From Gnetum montanum (Eukaryota; Streptophyta; Gnetopsida; Gnetales; Gnetaceae), in NCBI GenBank assembly GCA_015680685.1, contig MNCI01005867.1:847253-903979 (forward strand): DNA of 56,727 nucleotides, in the 5' to 3' direction. The notes under the pieces are model-generated. The model worked only from the letters and a program-made list of their open reading frames with translations, made no database searches and had not been told where the DNA came from. The translations under genes and the position numbers were made by a program. Below, one piece after another: positions 42,101 through 54,789 of the stretch (within the stretch, counting starts at the first letter, position 1; each line of letters opens with the position of its first letter).

Positions 42101-43400
42101 ATATGTAATGTCCGATCATTTTCCTGATGGAGCCCTCTTTGTCAGTGTAGTAAATAACCAACCCACGGAAACAAATTGGTATAGTAACATTCTCTCCTAT
42201 CTCCTTACCCAACAAACACCACAGGAGCTGGACTTTAGGAAGAAACAACAGTTTCTTTACAAGACCAAGCACTTCATGGAGATCAATGGACAAATTTACA
42301 AAGCATGTCCTGATGGCTTCGTTCAATGGTATGTGCCCGAGGTGGACCAAATAAGAGTTCTCTAAGACACTCATGAGGGCCCTTATGGGGGTCACTATGA
42401 AGGGAGATGAATGGCTATTAAGATCCTGCTTGCAAGATATTACTGGCCAACATTATTCTGGGATGCCCATCAATTTGTCAAATCTTGTGAGCATTGTCAA
42501 CATGATGGGGGAATGACTACTAGAATGGAGGGTCTGCAACAATGGATTCAACCTTTAAAACCCTTCGAAATTTGGGGAATAGACTTTATGGGGCCCATTA
42601 CACCAATGTCCAATGGAAAAGCTTACATTATTGTTACCGTAGACTATCTAATAAAATGAGTTGAAGCAGCTACTGTTACAGACTGCACATCATCTACAGC
42701 TGCATGATTTATGCAACAACAAATCGTAAATAGGTTTGGTATGCCACGTGCACTAATTTTGGATAATGGAACACACTTCATAGGTGCAACCTTTTGGAAG
42801 TTAGTGCAACGCTTAGGGGTTGAACAAAAATTGACTACACCTTATCACCCTTAATCTAATAGACAAGATAATGTTACCAATAAGGAGCTCACAAAAATAT
42901 TAACTAGGAAAATTAGCAAGTATAGGTGAGACTGGAGCACTAAACTAAATGATTCTCTTTGGGCATACTGCTCCACCTGGAAACTCCCTATAGGCTACTC
43001 TCCCTATAACTTAGTATACAGAAAGCTTCCAATGCTTCCAATTCAAACCCAGCTTCTTACACTATCCATGGCTTGTGACCTCCCCCTTGATCTTGATCTA
43101 GCACAAAAACAAAGGTTGACAACTTTAAATGTGCTAGATGAAAACCAATTAGCTGCCCTTTCATCAAATGAGTTGCACAAGGCATATAGCAAGCAATGCC
43201 ATGACTTGAAGATTTGAAAGGTTAAGTATCAACCAAGAGATAAGGTTCTCTACTGGAGCCCCATGCATGTGCTACAATGCACAAAATTCCAAACACTGTG
43301 GGAAGGATGTTATATTATTCATACAACCTTTCCTTCAGAGGCCATGATCATATACAAACCTGAGAGCCTTGATAAGAGATTACTAGTTAATGTGCAATAG
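42100..43400 (+). pseudogene. E4 integrase
   Basis: The zinc-binding HHCC domain reads DTHEGPYGGHYEG ... CEHCQ (42364-42510). The catalytic core has the first Asp in GIDFMGP (about 42580), the second in ILDNGTHF (about 42760) and the Glu in NKELTKI (about 42885). The C-terminal part includes YSPYNLVYRK and a basic LQPRDKVLYW-like piece (43225-43255). Stops at 42657-42659 (for Trp), 42705-42707 (for Arg), 42852-42854 (for Gln) and 42927-42929 (for Trp) break it. All come from single C-to-T or G-to-A changes. Integrase would insert the cDNA and make the 5-bp target duplications seen here. Confidence 0.9.
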
Positions 43401-43439
43401 ACCAAACCCTTTCGTGAACTTAGAACGGCCAATGCACAA

Positions 43440-45373
43440 AATACCTCTGAGAAAGAATGACCCCACTCACTATTTCGGATCTCCCCCTTCCAACTCAGTC
43501 ATGGGGGAGATGGCCACCTCTATTGATCAATTGAGGCCCTTGGTTCCTCTTTAAGTTTTTTTTTACACATTTTTGTTTTACAAATTTCTTTAACTTTTCT
43601 TGTTTTTTTCTTGCAACATCATTTATACTCTTTCCTTTCTTTTTGTGGTTGTTTATTTTGTTAGGTCCTTCACCTAATAACAGCTCCTGATGGTGGTATG
43701 AACTGTAGTCCATTGATTGCTGATGTTTGATTTTTACCTTTGATTTATAATGTTGATACTAAGGTATGGTTCTTTTGATATAACAGGCAATGAGTCCATG
43801 TCATCCAAGCATCCATGAATTTCTATGGTCTCTCTTGGCTTGGAACTATATAGTCCCTTTCTTAATAATAGAACTATCAATGAATCGGTGACTAAGCATT
43901 TCTCAAACTAAAGAAGGACTCAAGGATTGAAAAGGGTGTGACTTCAAGGGGATTTGATGCATTTGTGCTAGCCATTCTCTTAGGTGCTTGTATGTTTTCT
44001 TCTTGAGTTTTCTTTACCATTCCAACGTTGCTCCATTATCGGGAAGCTGAGCTAATAAAAATAATTAGTCTTTGCATAGTGTGGTTCTCACCAAAAAAAA
44101 ACTAGTGAGAATTCAAAGCACATCCCTTAGACAAAATAATCATCTAGGCTACAAGCACTAGTTATGGAACTAAACAAACATGTTCCCTCTAATTAAGGCC
44201 CTCTCTCGCTTCCTACTTCTCCCTTTCTCATTTCCTTGAAATGGTGGTGCCTCTTTGGCGGTAGCATCCTTGTTACTTCAAGTAGATGGATTGCCAAGTG
44301 TATTGATGCAAAGTCACTGGATGTGGACTGTTTGAGGCTGGACTTGGAATGGGATATACTAAGTCACATTAACCATGAATACACAAGGGGCTGTACACCA
44401 CCTTATTCTTGAGACTCCATTCCATCCTCTTCTCCTCATCATTCTTTCTCCATTTTCCATCTCATTTCCAGTTGTATCAATAGTCTATATTTTGGTTAAT
44501 GCATTGTTTTCTTTTTAGTAAATTCTTATGGTTAAGACTTTAACTCTTGCTTTCAAATGACATTTCCAGAGCCTACGGACTCTTTGAATGTGGGATTTTC
44601 AGGGCATTAAGGGCATGAGCCTACTTTGGGGAGGACCCACTGGCTTTCCTATTTGGTGCATCAGTTAACTTCTTTCCCTTCAAAATTTCCACAATCAACA
44701 TTTATTTTGTTCATTTCCACCTCTAACATTCATTTTATCGCTGTTGTCATTGTTTCTTTTTCTCCATCTTTCATATTCCTTATCTTTTTCCATTCTATCA
44801 CTATCAAAGGTTCACTCTTAGTCATGGGGGTCCTGGTCCAATTTTTTCAATTTTCTCCTAACCCCTACACCTTGGGTAGTCACCAGTGTTATATCTCTAG
44901 AATTTGTATTAGCCATATCACAACTTAGCCAGTGGACCATACACCAAGGAAAGGTATCAGTTGCATTGTGATTTATTTATCCTTGCTAATATGAGACTAT
45001 GTTGTGTGTGCAGATGGAAATCATACAGCAATGGACTGGAGCTAGAGGAAACACTTAGGATGGACTAGTGCTGGAACAGTTATGCAAGGAACAAGATTGA
45101 TGGTGCAGTTATGGACGAATGATGGAAGGCACAATTTTCGCATTGGCAGCAACACATTTTCTTCTCTCTTCTCTCTTCAATCTCAGCTACCAAATAAGGC
45201 TAGATGTCAAATGTATATAGTGTTCACTCTTGTCATAAACATTAATAATGCCATGTATTATAATGATGATCCATTCACATGTCATCTCATTCACCATTAA
45301 TGTCATTCAAGTCAATAATCTCATATCGTCCCAATATTTTATAAGGAACTCGAGGACGAGTTTTCATTCAATC
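43440..45373 (+). other. E4 3' noncoding region
   Basis: Internal polypurine motif 43501-43513, T-rich tract, hairpin (inner arms 44085-44091 and 44105-44111), conserved GGGGAGGACCCACTGGC block (near 44628-44645), and a third polypurine motif 44824-44830. It matches E2 and E3 throughout. No gene is seen. Confidence 0.75.
44085..44111 (+). other. Conserved 3' noncoding hairpin, E4 copy
   Basis: Inner arms TTCTCAC and GTGAGAA intact. The outer arm has decayed (AGTGTG versus CACATC), unlike E1-E3 and E5. Confidence 0.65.
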
Positions 45374-45382
45374 ATGGGGTTA
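45374..45382 (+). promoter_or_regulatory. E4 3' polypurine tract
   Basis: ATGGGGTTA before TGATGAGCTG of the 3' LTR. Confidence 0.8.
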
Positions 45383-46384
45383 TGATGAGCTGCGATATCG
45401 TGTATGCGATATCATGTCTACCCCGCAATATCACGGCCTGCCTCAATTTCTATAAATAAGAGGTGGCTTTCCTTGTTCTGGGGAGTTAGACTTTCACCCA
45501 TAGCTAAACACTTGCATTTTACCATTCTAGAGTTAGAATAATTTCCATGTGCCTGTAGTAGGAGTCTTAAAGTGAACAGATCTTTATTCAAGCAAATTGT
45601 ACCTGAGCACACATTTTTGTATGGCAATAAAGACAAACTTTATGATAAACCTTGTAGCATGTGGATTAGGCTAAATAGTAATTAATTATTTTTGAATGTT
45701 TAAATGCTTTCCTAGTTAATTAATCTCTCTCAACCCTTAACTCTCCTAGTTAAGTACACTCAATACAACTGCTTCGAGCATGTATGTAGCACTTGGTAAC
45801 CCAGTGACGATTAGCGTTTGGTAATCCCAGCAGCATTGCACTGGTTCAAGATGTGTGCGGCAAGTGGGAATGGATACTGGTGTTAGGAACTATTATAACC
45901 TAGTTAGTAAATAGTTAATGAAATTTAGTCTCTCTCAACCCTTAACTCTCCTAGTTAAGTACACTCAATACAACTGCTTCGAGCATGTATGTAGCACTTG
46001 GTAACCCAGTGACGATTAGCGTTTGGTAATCCCAGCAGCATTGCACTGGTTCAAGATGTGTGCGGCAAGTGGGAATGGATACTGGTGTTAGGAACTATTA
46101 TAACCTAGTTAGTAAATAGTTAATGAAATTTAGTCACTTAGTCCTCCTTACCTTCCCCTGTTAGCATAAGACATTAAAAAGATAAAAGATATAAAAATCA
46201 TATACCTCAAGCTTACTTAACTATACAACTGTGACAATACAAGTAAATTTGGGAAGACATCGATTGATTAACCTTAATTGGTCCATTAAGGTGCGTAAGC
46301 ACTTAGTCCTTGGAGTTCAATTGGATCACACGTGAAATGCTCGTATTCGTGTGGTTGAGTGTAGGGGTACCTCGCCACTCATCA
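45383..46384 (+). repeat. E4 3' LTR with internal duplication
   Basis: 1002 bp, against 791 bp for the 5' LTR. The difference is a 205-bp direct duplication (45724-45928 and 45929-46133). TATA 45451-45458. Ends CTCATCA. Apart from the duplication, the LTR pair differs at about one site in ten by eye. Confidence 0.92.
45724..46133 (+). repeat. Perfect 205-bp tandem duplication in the E4 3' LTR
   Basis: Both copies start TCTCTCTCAACCCTTAACTC and end GTTAATGAAATTTAG. I find no difference between them, while the two LTRs of the same element have diverged clearly. The unit covers most of U5. Confidence 0.92.
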
Positions 46385-47620
46385 AGGGCCAACCTAGAAG
46401 AATCTATCCAAGAACTCCAATATAGAAAACTAAGACATCAAGCATAACATAGAACCTGACAATGAGGTGAGTTTTAGCAGCATAGATGAATGACAGAGAG
46501 AATGCAATGGAATTCCAAATTGATGTCATAAGAAGTCCCTTGTGGAGTTTGTGTTTAAAATGACATGAGAAGGTCCATCCTTAGTCCAGACCAAAACCAA
46601 CCTCTTTCAATGACTTCACATCACCACTCTAATACCAATCCACCCCCTCAAGATAGAAGAGTGCTCCTAGAAAACAAGCACCATTCCATAAAGAGAAGAA
46701 AAGAAAAGTAGGAAGTGAGAGAGGGGCTTAGTTAGAGAGGACCTTCAGGAATGGGTAACATGTCCTTCTAGTCCCATAACTAGTGCTTGTAACCCATTTA
46801 TTTGTCTAAAGAATGCGCTTTGAATTTCCATCATGTTTTTTTTTTATCTTTGGTCTTTTTTTCTTTTCTTTTGGATGAGAACCACACCATGCAAAGACTT
46901 TATTTGACTTCTTATTAGTGGTTGGAATGGAATGGTAAGTAGTCCATAAAAAACACTCAAGCACTCAAGTAAGTAGAAGAGTACAAAGAGTATTGAGTTC
47001 CCTTGAATTCACACCCTATACAAACCTTTGAATCTTTCCCAATTCTAGAAACTACCAAGCTCATTAATTGATTAAAATTTTCTTTAAGTAAAGGGAAATC
47101 AAACTTCCAGAATAAGGAAAACCATAGATTTTTTTGGATGAGTGGATGAAGTGAACTCACTACCTATTCCATGAAAAATAAACCATGTCATAGTCATCAA
47201 ACATCAGAATTCAAAAATAAAAATCAGACATTGACAATTACAACATTAAGCATAGACTGTCATTAGTACACAACAATAGTGGCACTATGGCCTACAACAA
47301 TAAAGTGCTTTTATTAGCAAAAATAATGCAAAGTCACATTCAAACCAAAAAAAGTAAAATATAGAAGGAAGTGTAAATTATCCAAGAAAGATTCAAATGT
47401 ACTAACAATGGTGCAAAACAAAAAATGCTATGAAATGGAAAAAAAATTTGAAAATTAAAAATTTGTAAAATAAATAACTTGTAAAATCAAAAATGTGAAA
47501 GAAAGAGAGTAGAAAAACTAAGAAGCTCTATGGATGGTTAGCATGGATGACCATCTCTCCCACAACTAAGTTGGAAGGAGGAGATCTAAAAAATTAAACA
47601 TGGTTGTCCATCCATTGAGG
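46385..47620 (-). other. E6 3' noncoding region, part before E4
   Basis: On the minus strand it follows integrase. It has a GTGGGAGAGATGG-type polypurine motif (near 47553-47566), a T-rich stretch, a hairpin homologue (about 46824-46881, arms with one mismatch and one G-U pair), and continues across E4 into 39452. No gene is seen. Confidence 0.65.
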
Positions 47621-47639
47621 TGGTAGCTACATTGGCTTA

Positions 47640-48760
47640 TCTTGGTTCTAGGAAAGGTTTCACTTGTTGGATGTTGACTAACTACTTTTGATTTGGACTC
47701 TCAGGTTTGTAGATTAACATGACCCTAGAGAAAAAGGTTTGAGTAATTATATAAGGTCCCTCCCACAACGTTTGGAACTTCATTTTCTAGGGTACATGTG
47801 TGGGATTCCAGTAAAGAACCTTATATCCTAGTTGAAGTTTTACTTTATGTATTCTTAGGTCATGATGTTGCTTGTTGAATGCCTTATGCACTTTATTCAA
47901 AGATAGAACCACTCATCTAGTATATTAAGGTTGATTAATCTTTCTCTTTGTGCTAGACTTAGGTCACGATTCAAATTGCAGGCTATTGAGAGTGTACAAA
48001 GCTCAGATTGAATAAGGAGCATTGGAAGTTTTCTATACACTAGCTCATAGAAAGAGTATCCAATAGAAAATTTCCATGTTAAGTGGTAGGCCCAAAGGGC
48101 ATCATTTAGTTTTGTACTCTAATCTCTCTTATATTTGCTTATGGTATTTATTAGGATCTTTGTAATCTCTTGGTTAGTGACCTCTACTTGTCCGTTGGCT
48201 TAGGGGTACTAGGGTGTTGTTAATTTATGTTCAACCCCTAGGCATTGCATTAACTTTCTCAAAGTGGCACCTATAAAAGGAGTTCCATTGTCAAAAATTA
48301 GTGCACATGGTATCCCAAACCTATTTACAACATGTTGTTGTATAAATCTAGTACCAATAGATGATGTACAATTGATAATGGCTATTGCTTCTATCCATTT
48401 GGTGTAGTAGTCAACTACTACAATGATATATACCTTTCCATTGGACATGGATATGATGGGACCCATGAAGTCTATGCCTCATATGTCAAAGGGCTCTAAT
48501 GGTTGAATCCACTATTGAGGACCCTTCATACGTGCAGTAATCCCACCATCTCTTTTAAAATGCTCACAAGATCGAACAAACCAATGGGCATCCCTAAAGA
48601 TTGTAGGCCAATAGTATCCTGCCATTAGGATTTTTATGGTTGTGCACCTCCCTACATAGTGGTCTTTGCAAGGGCCTTCGTGAGCATCCTGAAGAACACA
48701 TAGTTGATCTACATTAGGGACACATCAATGAACTAGGCCATTAGCACATAAATTGTAAAG
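47640..48760 (-). pseudogene. E6 integrase
   Basis: Core frame 48466-48209 is open and reads MGPIISMSNGKVYIIVVVDY, then ALIFDNGTPFIGATLRKLMQ, with the second catalytic Asp. The first Asp lies just upstream (GIDFMGP equivalent; D codon near 48480). The zinc-binding part is around 48700-48540. The Glu-containing region and the C-terminus extend to about 47700 in broken frames (TNQEITKIL-like near 48160). It is the closest relative here of the E4 integrase. Inactive. Confidence 0.82.
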
Positions 48761-50575
48761 GTGTTTGTTGATTTCTATGAAGTACTTTGCTTAATGAAGA
48801 AACTGTTATTTGATTCTAGAGTCCAGACCTTATGGAATCTCCTGGGTGAGAAGGTAAGTGAGGATACCATCATACCATTTCATTTCTATCGGCACTTGAT
48901 CATTTATTGCTCCTGTAAAGAGAAGTTCATCTAGAAAGTGATCAGAGAGTGAACTCTCCTCCTCTTTGTTATCCCATCTTAACCAAGAGAGATGGTCAAT
49001 GATCACATTCTTAGTCCCTTTTTGATCTACCATTTTGAGATTGCATTCCTATAAGATCATGAACCCCGTATGATATGGGGGCTTACCATTGGCTTATTCA
49101 TTAGGAAGTAGACAACATTATGATCTAGGTGTACAAATACTTTATAAATAAGCACATAGTGCCTAAACTTGTCAAGAGCATACACCACTACCACTAGTTC
49201 TTTCTCAGTTGTGGTGTAATTCAATTGTGCACCCACAATGCTTCAGCTTATGCAATGGATGTAATATGGACATTTCTTATCATCCAATTGTGTAAGCATA
49301 GCTTCCAAGGCATAATTAGATGCATCTGTCATTATGTGGAATGGTTTGGATCAGTCTAGTGCTCTATGAGTTTATCCTTCAACTATTGGAATGAATGTTC
49401 GCACTCCTTGGTCCAAACAAATGGTGCATCTTTTTTTGTAAGCTTAACCAATAGCTTTACAATCTTAGAGAAATTCTCTATGAATCATTGGTAGTAGCCA
49501 GTGTATCCAAGGAATGAGTAGACATCTTTAACTATCTCTTGTTAGCATATTATTCCTTGGATGACCCTTATCTTCTCCAGGTCTACCTTAATCCCTTTTT
49601 TTGAAATTCAATGCCCCAATACAATGCCTTTCTAAACTGTTAGATGGCTTTTCTACCAATTGAGCCTGAAGTTTATTTTGACACTTCTTTTTAATACCTA
49701 CTCAAGGGGATCTAGGGCTCGCTCAAATATAGCCCCATAGGTAGAAAAATCATCCATAAATACTTATACCCTACTACCTATCTACTGCTAAAAAATACTA
49801 AGGACCAGACATTGAAATGTTGCAGGGGCATTGCACAGATCAAATGACATCTTTCAATATGCAAAAGTTCCATAGGGACTAGCTTGATCTTCTAGTGCAA
49901 TTTGGATTTCGTTATGGCCACTATAACCATCCAAGAAGCTATAATAGTAATGCCCAAATATGGTGTCCAACACTTGATCCAAAAATGACAATGGGAAATG
50001 ATGTTTAAACGTTGCCATATTCAACAACCTGACATCAATGTAGACCTGCCACTTACCATCTTTCTTTGGCACAATTAAGAGTGAGCTAATCCACTCACTA
50101 TTTGCAATAGAATAGATGAACCTTGCCTTGAGGAGTTGTTCTATTTACTCCTTGATGATATTTTTCAATTTGGGATTCAATCATCTTTGTGGTTGCCTTC
50201 TTAGATTCATGGTTGGGTTAGTGTAAATGCGATGCTAGCATATCCGTAGGTCAATTCCTGTAAGTTTAGGATATGACCAAGCAAAGGCTTTTGGCCACCT
50301 GTTGACGACCTACAATAGCTTATCTATTTATTCAAGAGTAATATTTTCATTGATTATGATTGACTTACCATTATTCAAAAATGTGTATTCCATGCCATCC
50401 AGTGGATTTTTTAATCCTAGGGGCTCTTATTTGAAATTTTTAAGGATCTTCAACTCTCCCCAACATGTATCATCATTTTCTTCATTAGAGAGTTGGTAAT
50501 GAACTTGCTTAATTTTATCCATGCCTTCAACATAAGCACATGTCAAGCTCTCAGTAGGTTCCATGCATAATGTGC
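48760..50575 (-). pseudogene. E6 reverse transcriptase and RNase H
   Basis: The linker before RT (50575-50240) contains MEPTESLTCAYVEGMDK and a PKAFAWSYPKL motif. The RT frame 50072-49854 reads MPKKDGKWQVYIDVRLLNMA and FLDGYSGHNEIQIALEDQA. The catalytic FMDD is at 49760-49749. RNase H has IMTDASNYALEAML (near 49330), TTEKELVVVVYALDKF and LDHN. The tether to integrase is open at 49033-48830 (MVDQKGTKNVIIDHLSWLRW). Frames are broken by stops and small deletions, for example after LEDQASPYGTF. Same lineage as E4. Confidence 0.85.
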
Positions 50576-50639
50576 TGCTATCAGAGTCAGCTGTTAACCG
50601 CTAGATGTTGTCTTGTTTTGTGGCTATTGCATACAGGCA

Positions 50640-51200
50640 CCTTTGAATATCTTATTTATGTGCACACTGATTGCATGCTTTAATGAATGTACTTTTGATG
50701 GGCCAGATCTTTCGCATGCTATTACACCCATTATTATTGTACGCAATGCATGGAACATGCTTCTTCTCTAAACATCCAAACTCATTTTTCTTGGAGATTT
50801 CCAAGGAGAGGTTCCTTATACCCATACATGCATCCACTATGCTTAACCAGGACCTCCCCATAATAATGGGAAATTCACCTTTATAGTTTTCAACCTTAAT
50901 CACCAAAAAATTGGTAGGGTAGGACCACCCACAAACTATGGTCACAATGTCCTCCACTAATTCTAACAAAACAATGATTGATTAGTCTGCCAATTCTAAA
51001 CAAATGTTGCTCTTTTTGAGAGGTGATAGGTTCCAGTATTTGTACATGTCATGAGAGATTAAATTAACACCAAAACCAGAATCAAAAAGAGCCTTGCATG
51101 GCTCATGTCCAACAATCTATAAGTAAATGAGAGGACTTCCTAAGTTAGATCTTTTCATGGGAAGATTACCAACCTTGATCCAATTAGAGACAACATGAGT
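50640..51200 (-). pseudogene. E6 protease
   Basis: D-S-G active site at 51083-51075 (LFDSGFGVNLIS), followed in another frame (50969-50652) by DIVTIVCGWSYPTNFLVIKV and FPIIMGRSWLSIVDA. About as complete as in E2 but with a frame break between the halves. It is followed by the linker to RT, so gag, PR and RT are in normal order here. Confidence 0.8.
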
Positions 51201-51239
51201 TAACATCATAGTGCAAATATGAGGTAGCACTTGGTTTGA

Positions 51240-53593
51240 AGGGTACTCAAATGTATTTGATGCAGAGGATGAGGGTGTTGAAGATACAAGGCGACTAGCT
51301 GTATTAGGTTGTGAGGATTTAGGAGGACTATTGGGTCAAAAGAAGGATTTTTTCTTGGAACAATTCTCTAAACCACCTAATTGGAAGGAAAATTGTGAAT
51401 GTACAACCCTCATAACATTTCATCATTTCAGCTATGGCAAAATTTCACCCTACATGAATGGAGTAGGAGGTAACTAGGTTGAAGGTGAAGGGATATGTGT
51501 AGACATACAAAGGGTGGTATGGATATGGATTCTCTCCTTGAGTAGATGTGAATGTGTTCAATGGTACTCTAGAGGGTAATAGTGATGTTGAAATGAGGCA
51601 TGGCTTGTAAAAATTCTTGGAAAGATGGGTTGTTGAACATATGAATCTGATTGCTTATAAAGCTACTACTATCTGAGTAATGGAATTCCCCATAATTGTG
51701 GTTAGTGCCATTGTTGATATTGCTCATAGGATTATGGTGGAGCTCCACTTGGATAATAAGCTTATTGGTGTTGGTGGAACTACCTCAAATTACCTTGAGA
51801 ATAGGAAAATTCTCTAGGTGCTTGCTTCCTTGCTAGTCACAAATTTAATGCATACACCCTAGACTCTTGTAAATGTGACACCATAGGAAACATCCCTTTG
51901 GATGTTCATATTGAAAAATTTCACAACCAATATCATCTTCAGAGTCTATCTCCACAACTTCTTCTACTACATCAACTTTGCCCTTACCTCTCTGGTAGGC
52001 ACATTCAGCTTCTTTCTGCCTCTTGCAGTTACAATCACTATTTTACTCTTTGGATTCTTCAATAATCTTCACAATAGTTTAGAATTTTTCATCCAAAGAG
52101 TTCCATAATTTATCAACCTTTGCTGAAATATTAGAGACAAATTTTTGGATAGGCAAGGTTTTCCTGTTCATGACTTCATCGAGTGGTGACTCCTCCTTGT
52201 CACAAAATTGGACCTTCCATTTTCTTATGGAAGGATCCCTATTATACTCTTCTACACTTTCCCTTTTTTGCAATTCATCTTCTTCTTTTACTACCTACTT
52301 TATTAGCCTTTAAATCTAATGAGCTCTCAATTCAAACAATCTCCCTAAGGCATACACACCAAGAGTTCTTCTAGTTTCTGCTCTGAGCCCATATATGATG
52401 TGGCAGAGTTGTTCCCTCTAAGAATAACCATGGCCAAGGCATTGATGTAAGAGTGAATAATATCTATCCATGGCAGCATCCAAGGGTTCATGTATTTCCT
52501 ATTTCCAATCTTGGATATACCTTCTCAGATTAGACACTCTGGAGTATGTCTGGTATTTTTCATTAAATAGTTCCAACATGGTACTCCATCTATGAATGGA
52601 TTCCAGCTCCAAGAACTAGTACCAACTTTTAGCTTCCTTAATGATTTTCCTAGGAAATAGCTTGAGTTTCTACGAGTCATTTTCAATGTTCTATAAGGCA
52701 CAAGCATCGTGGAAAGTTTGTAGATGGTTCTACGAATCAGACTTCTATCCCCCCTCAAATCTTGAAACATTGTTCATGTCTAAGTGCTTGATCCAACTTT
52801 CTTTCACATGCCTAGTTCAAATCTTAATTGCCTCTACAATGTTAAGCATGCTTCGAGTTACTAACAGAGGTTCATCATCATGATTATGTCAATGAAGCCG
52901 GTGATGGTTTTTGTCACCCCTTCATTCTTGGTGGGCTCTACTATTTTTGTTGTCCTTCTAATCACCTTCATCACAATTATTTCTCTAGAAAATTCTATCA
53001 AAATCAAAAGATGAAGAGGAAGGTGGATTGCCACCACAGTGTCCTCCACCAACTCATCACTCATTGTGATGTTTGCCCAAATCCCTACTATGACTATCAC
53101 CTTTTTTTGAACTTGGTTTATGAACAATGGATAGTAGGTTCAGGGCCACACTTTCATCACCAATTACAGAGGGTGGAGAATTTTCATGTTGAGGATCCCC
53201 AAGAGGAGGATCCACATTGTCATCTTGTTTTAGTAGGAATAAGGGGTTAGTGAAGTGTTTTCCCTTCATAAACTCATGGTGCTTCTCCTGATGTCAACCT
53301 CTTCTACATTTTTTTTCAATGGGAGGGTAGTCTTTAGTGTCATAACCATTCATAACATATTCCTTGTGAAGATATGGGATGTCCAACTTCTTAAGAGTTT
53401 GAAAGAGCATCCCTAGCATAAATTGATCAAGGGGCATTACAATGTTGCCCTCCATATCATGCCATCACAATTGTTCATCATGATGTAGGATGAAGGTGAA
53501 GTCTGGTACATACTCATCTAGATGAGTATATACCACTTTGCACTCTTGTGAAATCGATGGTCTAACATCTTCATGCCTATGGGAAGAAGGCAT
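51240..53593 (-). pseudogene. E6 gag pseudogene
   Basis: ATG at 53593-53591 (M-P-S-S-H). The N-terminal region with KVVYTHLDEYVPDF runs to about 53300. An acidic linker frame (53269-53060) has VDPPLGDPQHENSPPS. The capsid-like region (about 52780-52480) has WYxSLE/LELEWMELF-type motifs in broken frames. A Lys/Glu helix frame (52273-52079) reads ESPLDEVMNRKTLPIQKF. The knuckle homologue near 51900-51860 reads CEIFQYEHPKGCF (second Cys is Phe). A Tyr/Pro/Gln-rich tail follows to about 51400. Same domain order as family A. Confidence 0.78.
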
Positions 53594-53723
53594 TTTACAA
53601 CAAATAAAATAATCAGTGTGCTTTTGTAATTATAGCTCATGTGGGAGCGATGTTAACCTTGGGTTCATCCAACGATATTAATAATGCTCACTAATCCTAT
53701 GTAATGCACATTTCAATAAACAA

Positions 53724-53743
53724 AGTCCCTAGCAACGCTACCA
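53724..53743 (-). promoter_or_regulatory. E6 primer-binding site
   Basis: TGGTAGCGTTGCTAGGGACT on the minus strand, one base inside the LTR. It is the tRNA-Asp complement with four changes. Confidence 0.8.
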
Positions 53744-53744
53744 A

Positions 53745-54382
53745 TGATGAGTGGTGAGGTACCCCTATGCCCAACCATACGAATCAAAAATAGTTTACAT
53801 GTAATCCTGTTGAATTTCGTGGACTTTATAGTTTCTAGTGCACTAGTCTTCTAGGAAGTGAATCTTTCCTTAAGGTCATTCGTTGTCATTCGAATTACAC
53901 TTGTGAGATACAAAGATATGGTTAAGTGTAATCGAGGCATATGATTTTTATCATTTTATGTCTTATGTTCTTTGGTGCTTGGAGAGAGAGAGAGAGATAA
54001 AGTAATTTAATGACTAATCTAAATTAACTAACTAGCTAGTCTCTAACTAGTCTTAACATAAGCATCTTGTCCTACTTTTCATATACATATTGAACCCACG
54101 TATCCACAACTAGGTTACCAAGTGCTATGCTACTAGGCACACCAAGCAATAACGCTGCTAGGATTACCAAGCAAATATGTGTTATGCTCGAAGCAGTCGT
54201 ACTTATGTATTTAATTTATTTAGCTTATGTTGCTTAATTAGCTCAATTATTGAAAAACATTAAATAAACAACTAAAAGCATTAAATGCATGAATACATGT
54301 CTAAACTATCTAGAATGCTACAAAGTTTATTAAGAAGTTCATCTTTATTACCGTACATATTGTCATGCTTAGGTATAATAAT
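53745..54382 (-). repeat. E6 5' LTR, U5 and part of R
   Basis: Starts (plus strand) TGATGAGTGGTGAGGTACCCC and matches 34596-35225 of the E6 3' LTR. It stops at AGGTATAATAAT where E5 is inserted. The remaining part with the other hairpin arm, TATA box and U3 should lie beyond E5, outside the window. Confidence 0.82.
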
Positions 54383-54789
54383 TGATAAGTGGCGAGGTAC
54401 CCCTACACTCAACCATACGAAACGAGCGTAGCACGCGCGATCCGGTCGAACTCCGCAAACTAAATGCCTAAACACCCTATGGAACACTTGGGGTTAATCA
54501 TTCGTTGTCTTCCCAGACTTACTTGTTGTTTTCACAGTGTATGGTTAAGTAAGTCTGAGGTATATGATTTTTTTGGTCTTTTCAGGTTTATCTCCTATGC
54601 TAAAGGGTGAAGGGTTGAGAAAGCTAACTAACTCTAACTAAGGACCTAATTCTATATTAACTAGTGTCAGCATCCATTCCCACTTACCGTACACACCATG
54701 AACTATGCAATTGTGGCTACCAAACGCTAATCGTTACTGGGATCACCACACGTAACGCATGTGCTCGAAGTGGTCGTACTCAGGAACTT

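Larger units (their letters stand above)
39453..46384 (+). mobile_element. E4: family A element with pol, inserted in E6
   Basis: A 6932-bp plus-strand element with LTRs 39453-40243 and 45383-46384, PBS, the first 86 codons of gag, then a piece of about 335 bp in inverted orientation (about 40650-40985), then RT, RNase H and integrase to about 43400, the 3' noncoding region and a polypurine tract. Most of gag, all of PR and the RT N-terminus are missing. It supplies the enzyme set that E1-E3 lack and so shows what complete family A members carried. Flanks AGGGA/AGGGC. Confidence 0.92.
34596..54382 (-). mobile_element. E6: long autonomous-type Athila-like element, interrupted by E4
   Basis: Minus-strand family B element. 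In its own order: partial 5' LTR (54382-53745), PBS, gag, protease, RT, RNase H, integrase (to about 47640), 3' noncoding region (47600-46385, then 39452-39000 across E4), an extra ORF (38530-35730), a polypurine tract (35477-35469) and the 3' LTR (35468-34596). Without E4 the internal part is about 11.3 kb, longer than family A. It lies inside E8. E5 is inserted in its 5' LTR. All genes are decayed. Confidence 0.85.

Noticed and set aside
44626-44928. Open frame of 100 codons in the E4 3' noncoding region.
   Set aside because: The homologous parts of E2, E3 and E5 have stops and shifts. The sequence is conserved as DNA blocks only.
5572-54382. E1 and E5 both have ATAAT beside an LTR, as if they were two ends of one element.
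   Set aside because: The geometry is wrong: the internal part of E1 runs off the left edge and that of E5 off the right. The 5-bp match is likely chance in AT-rich DNA.
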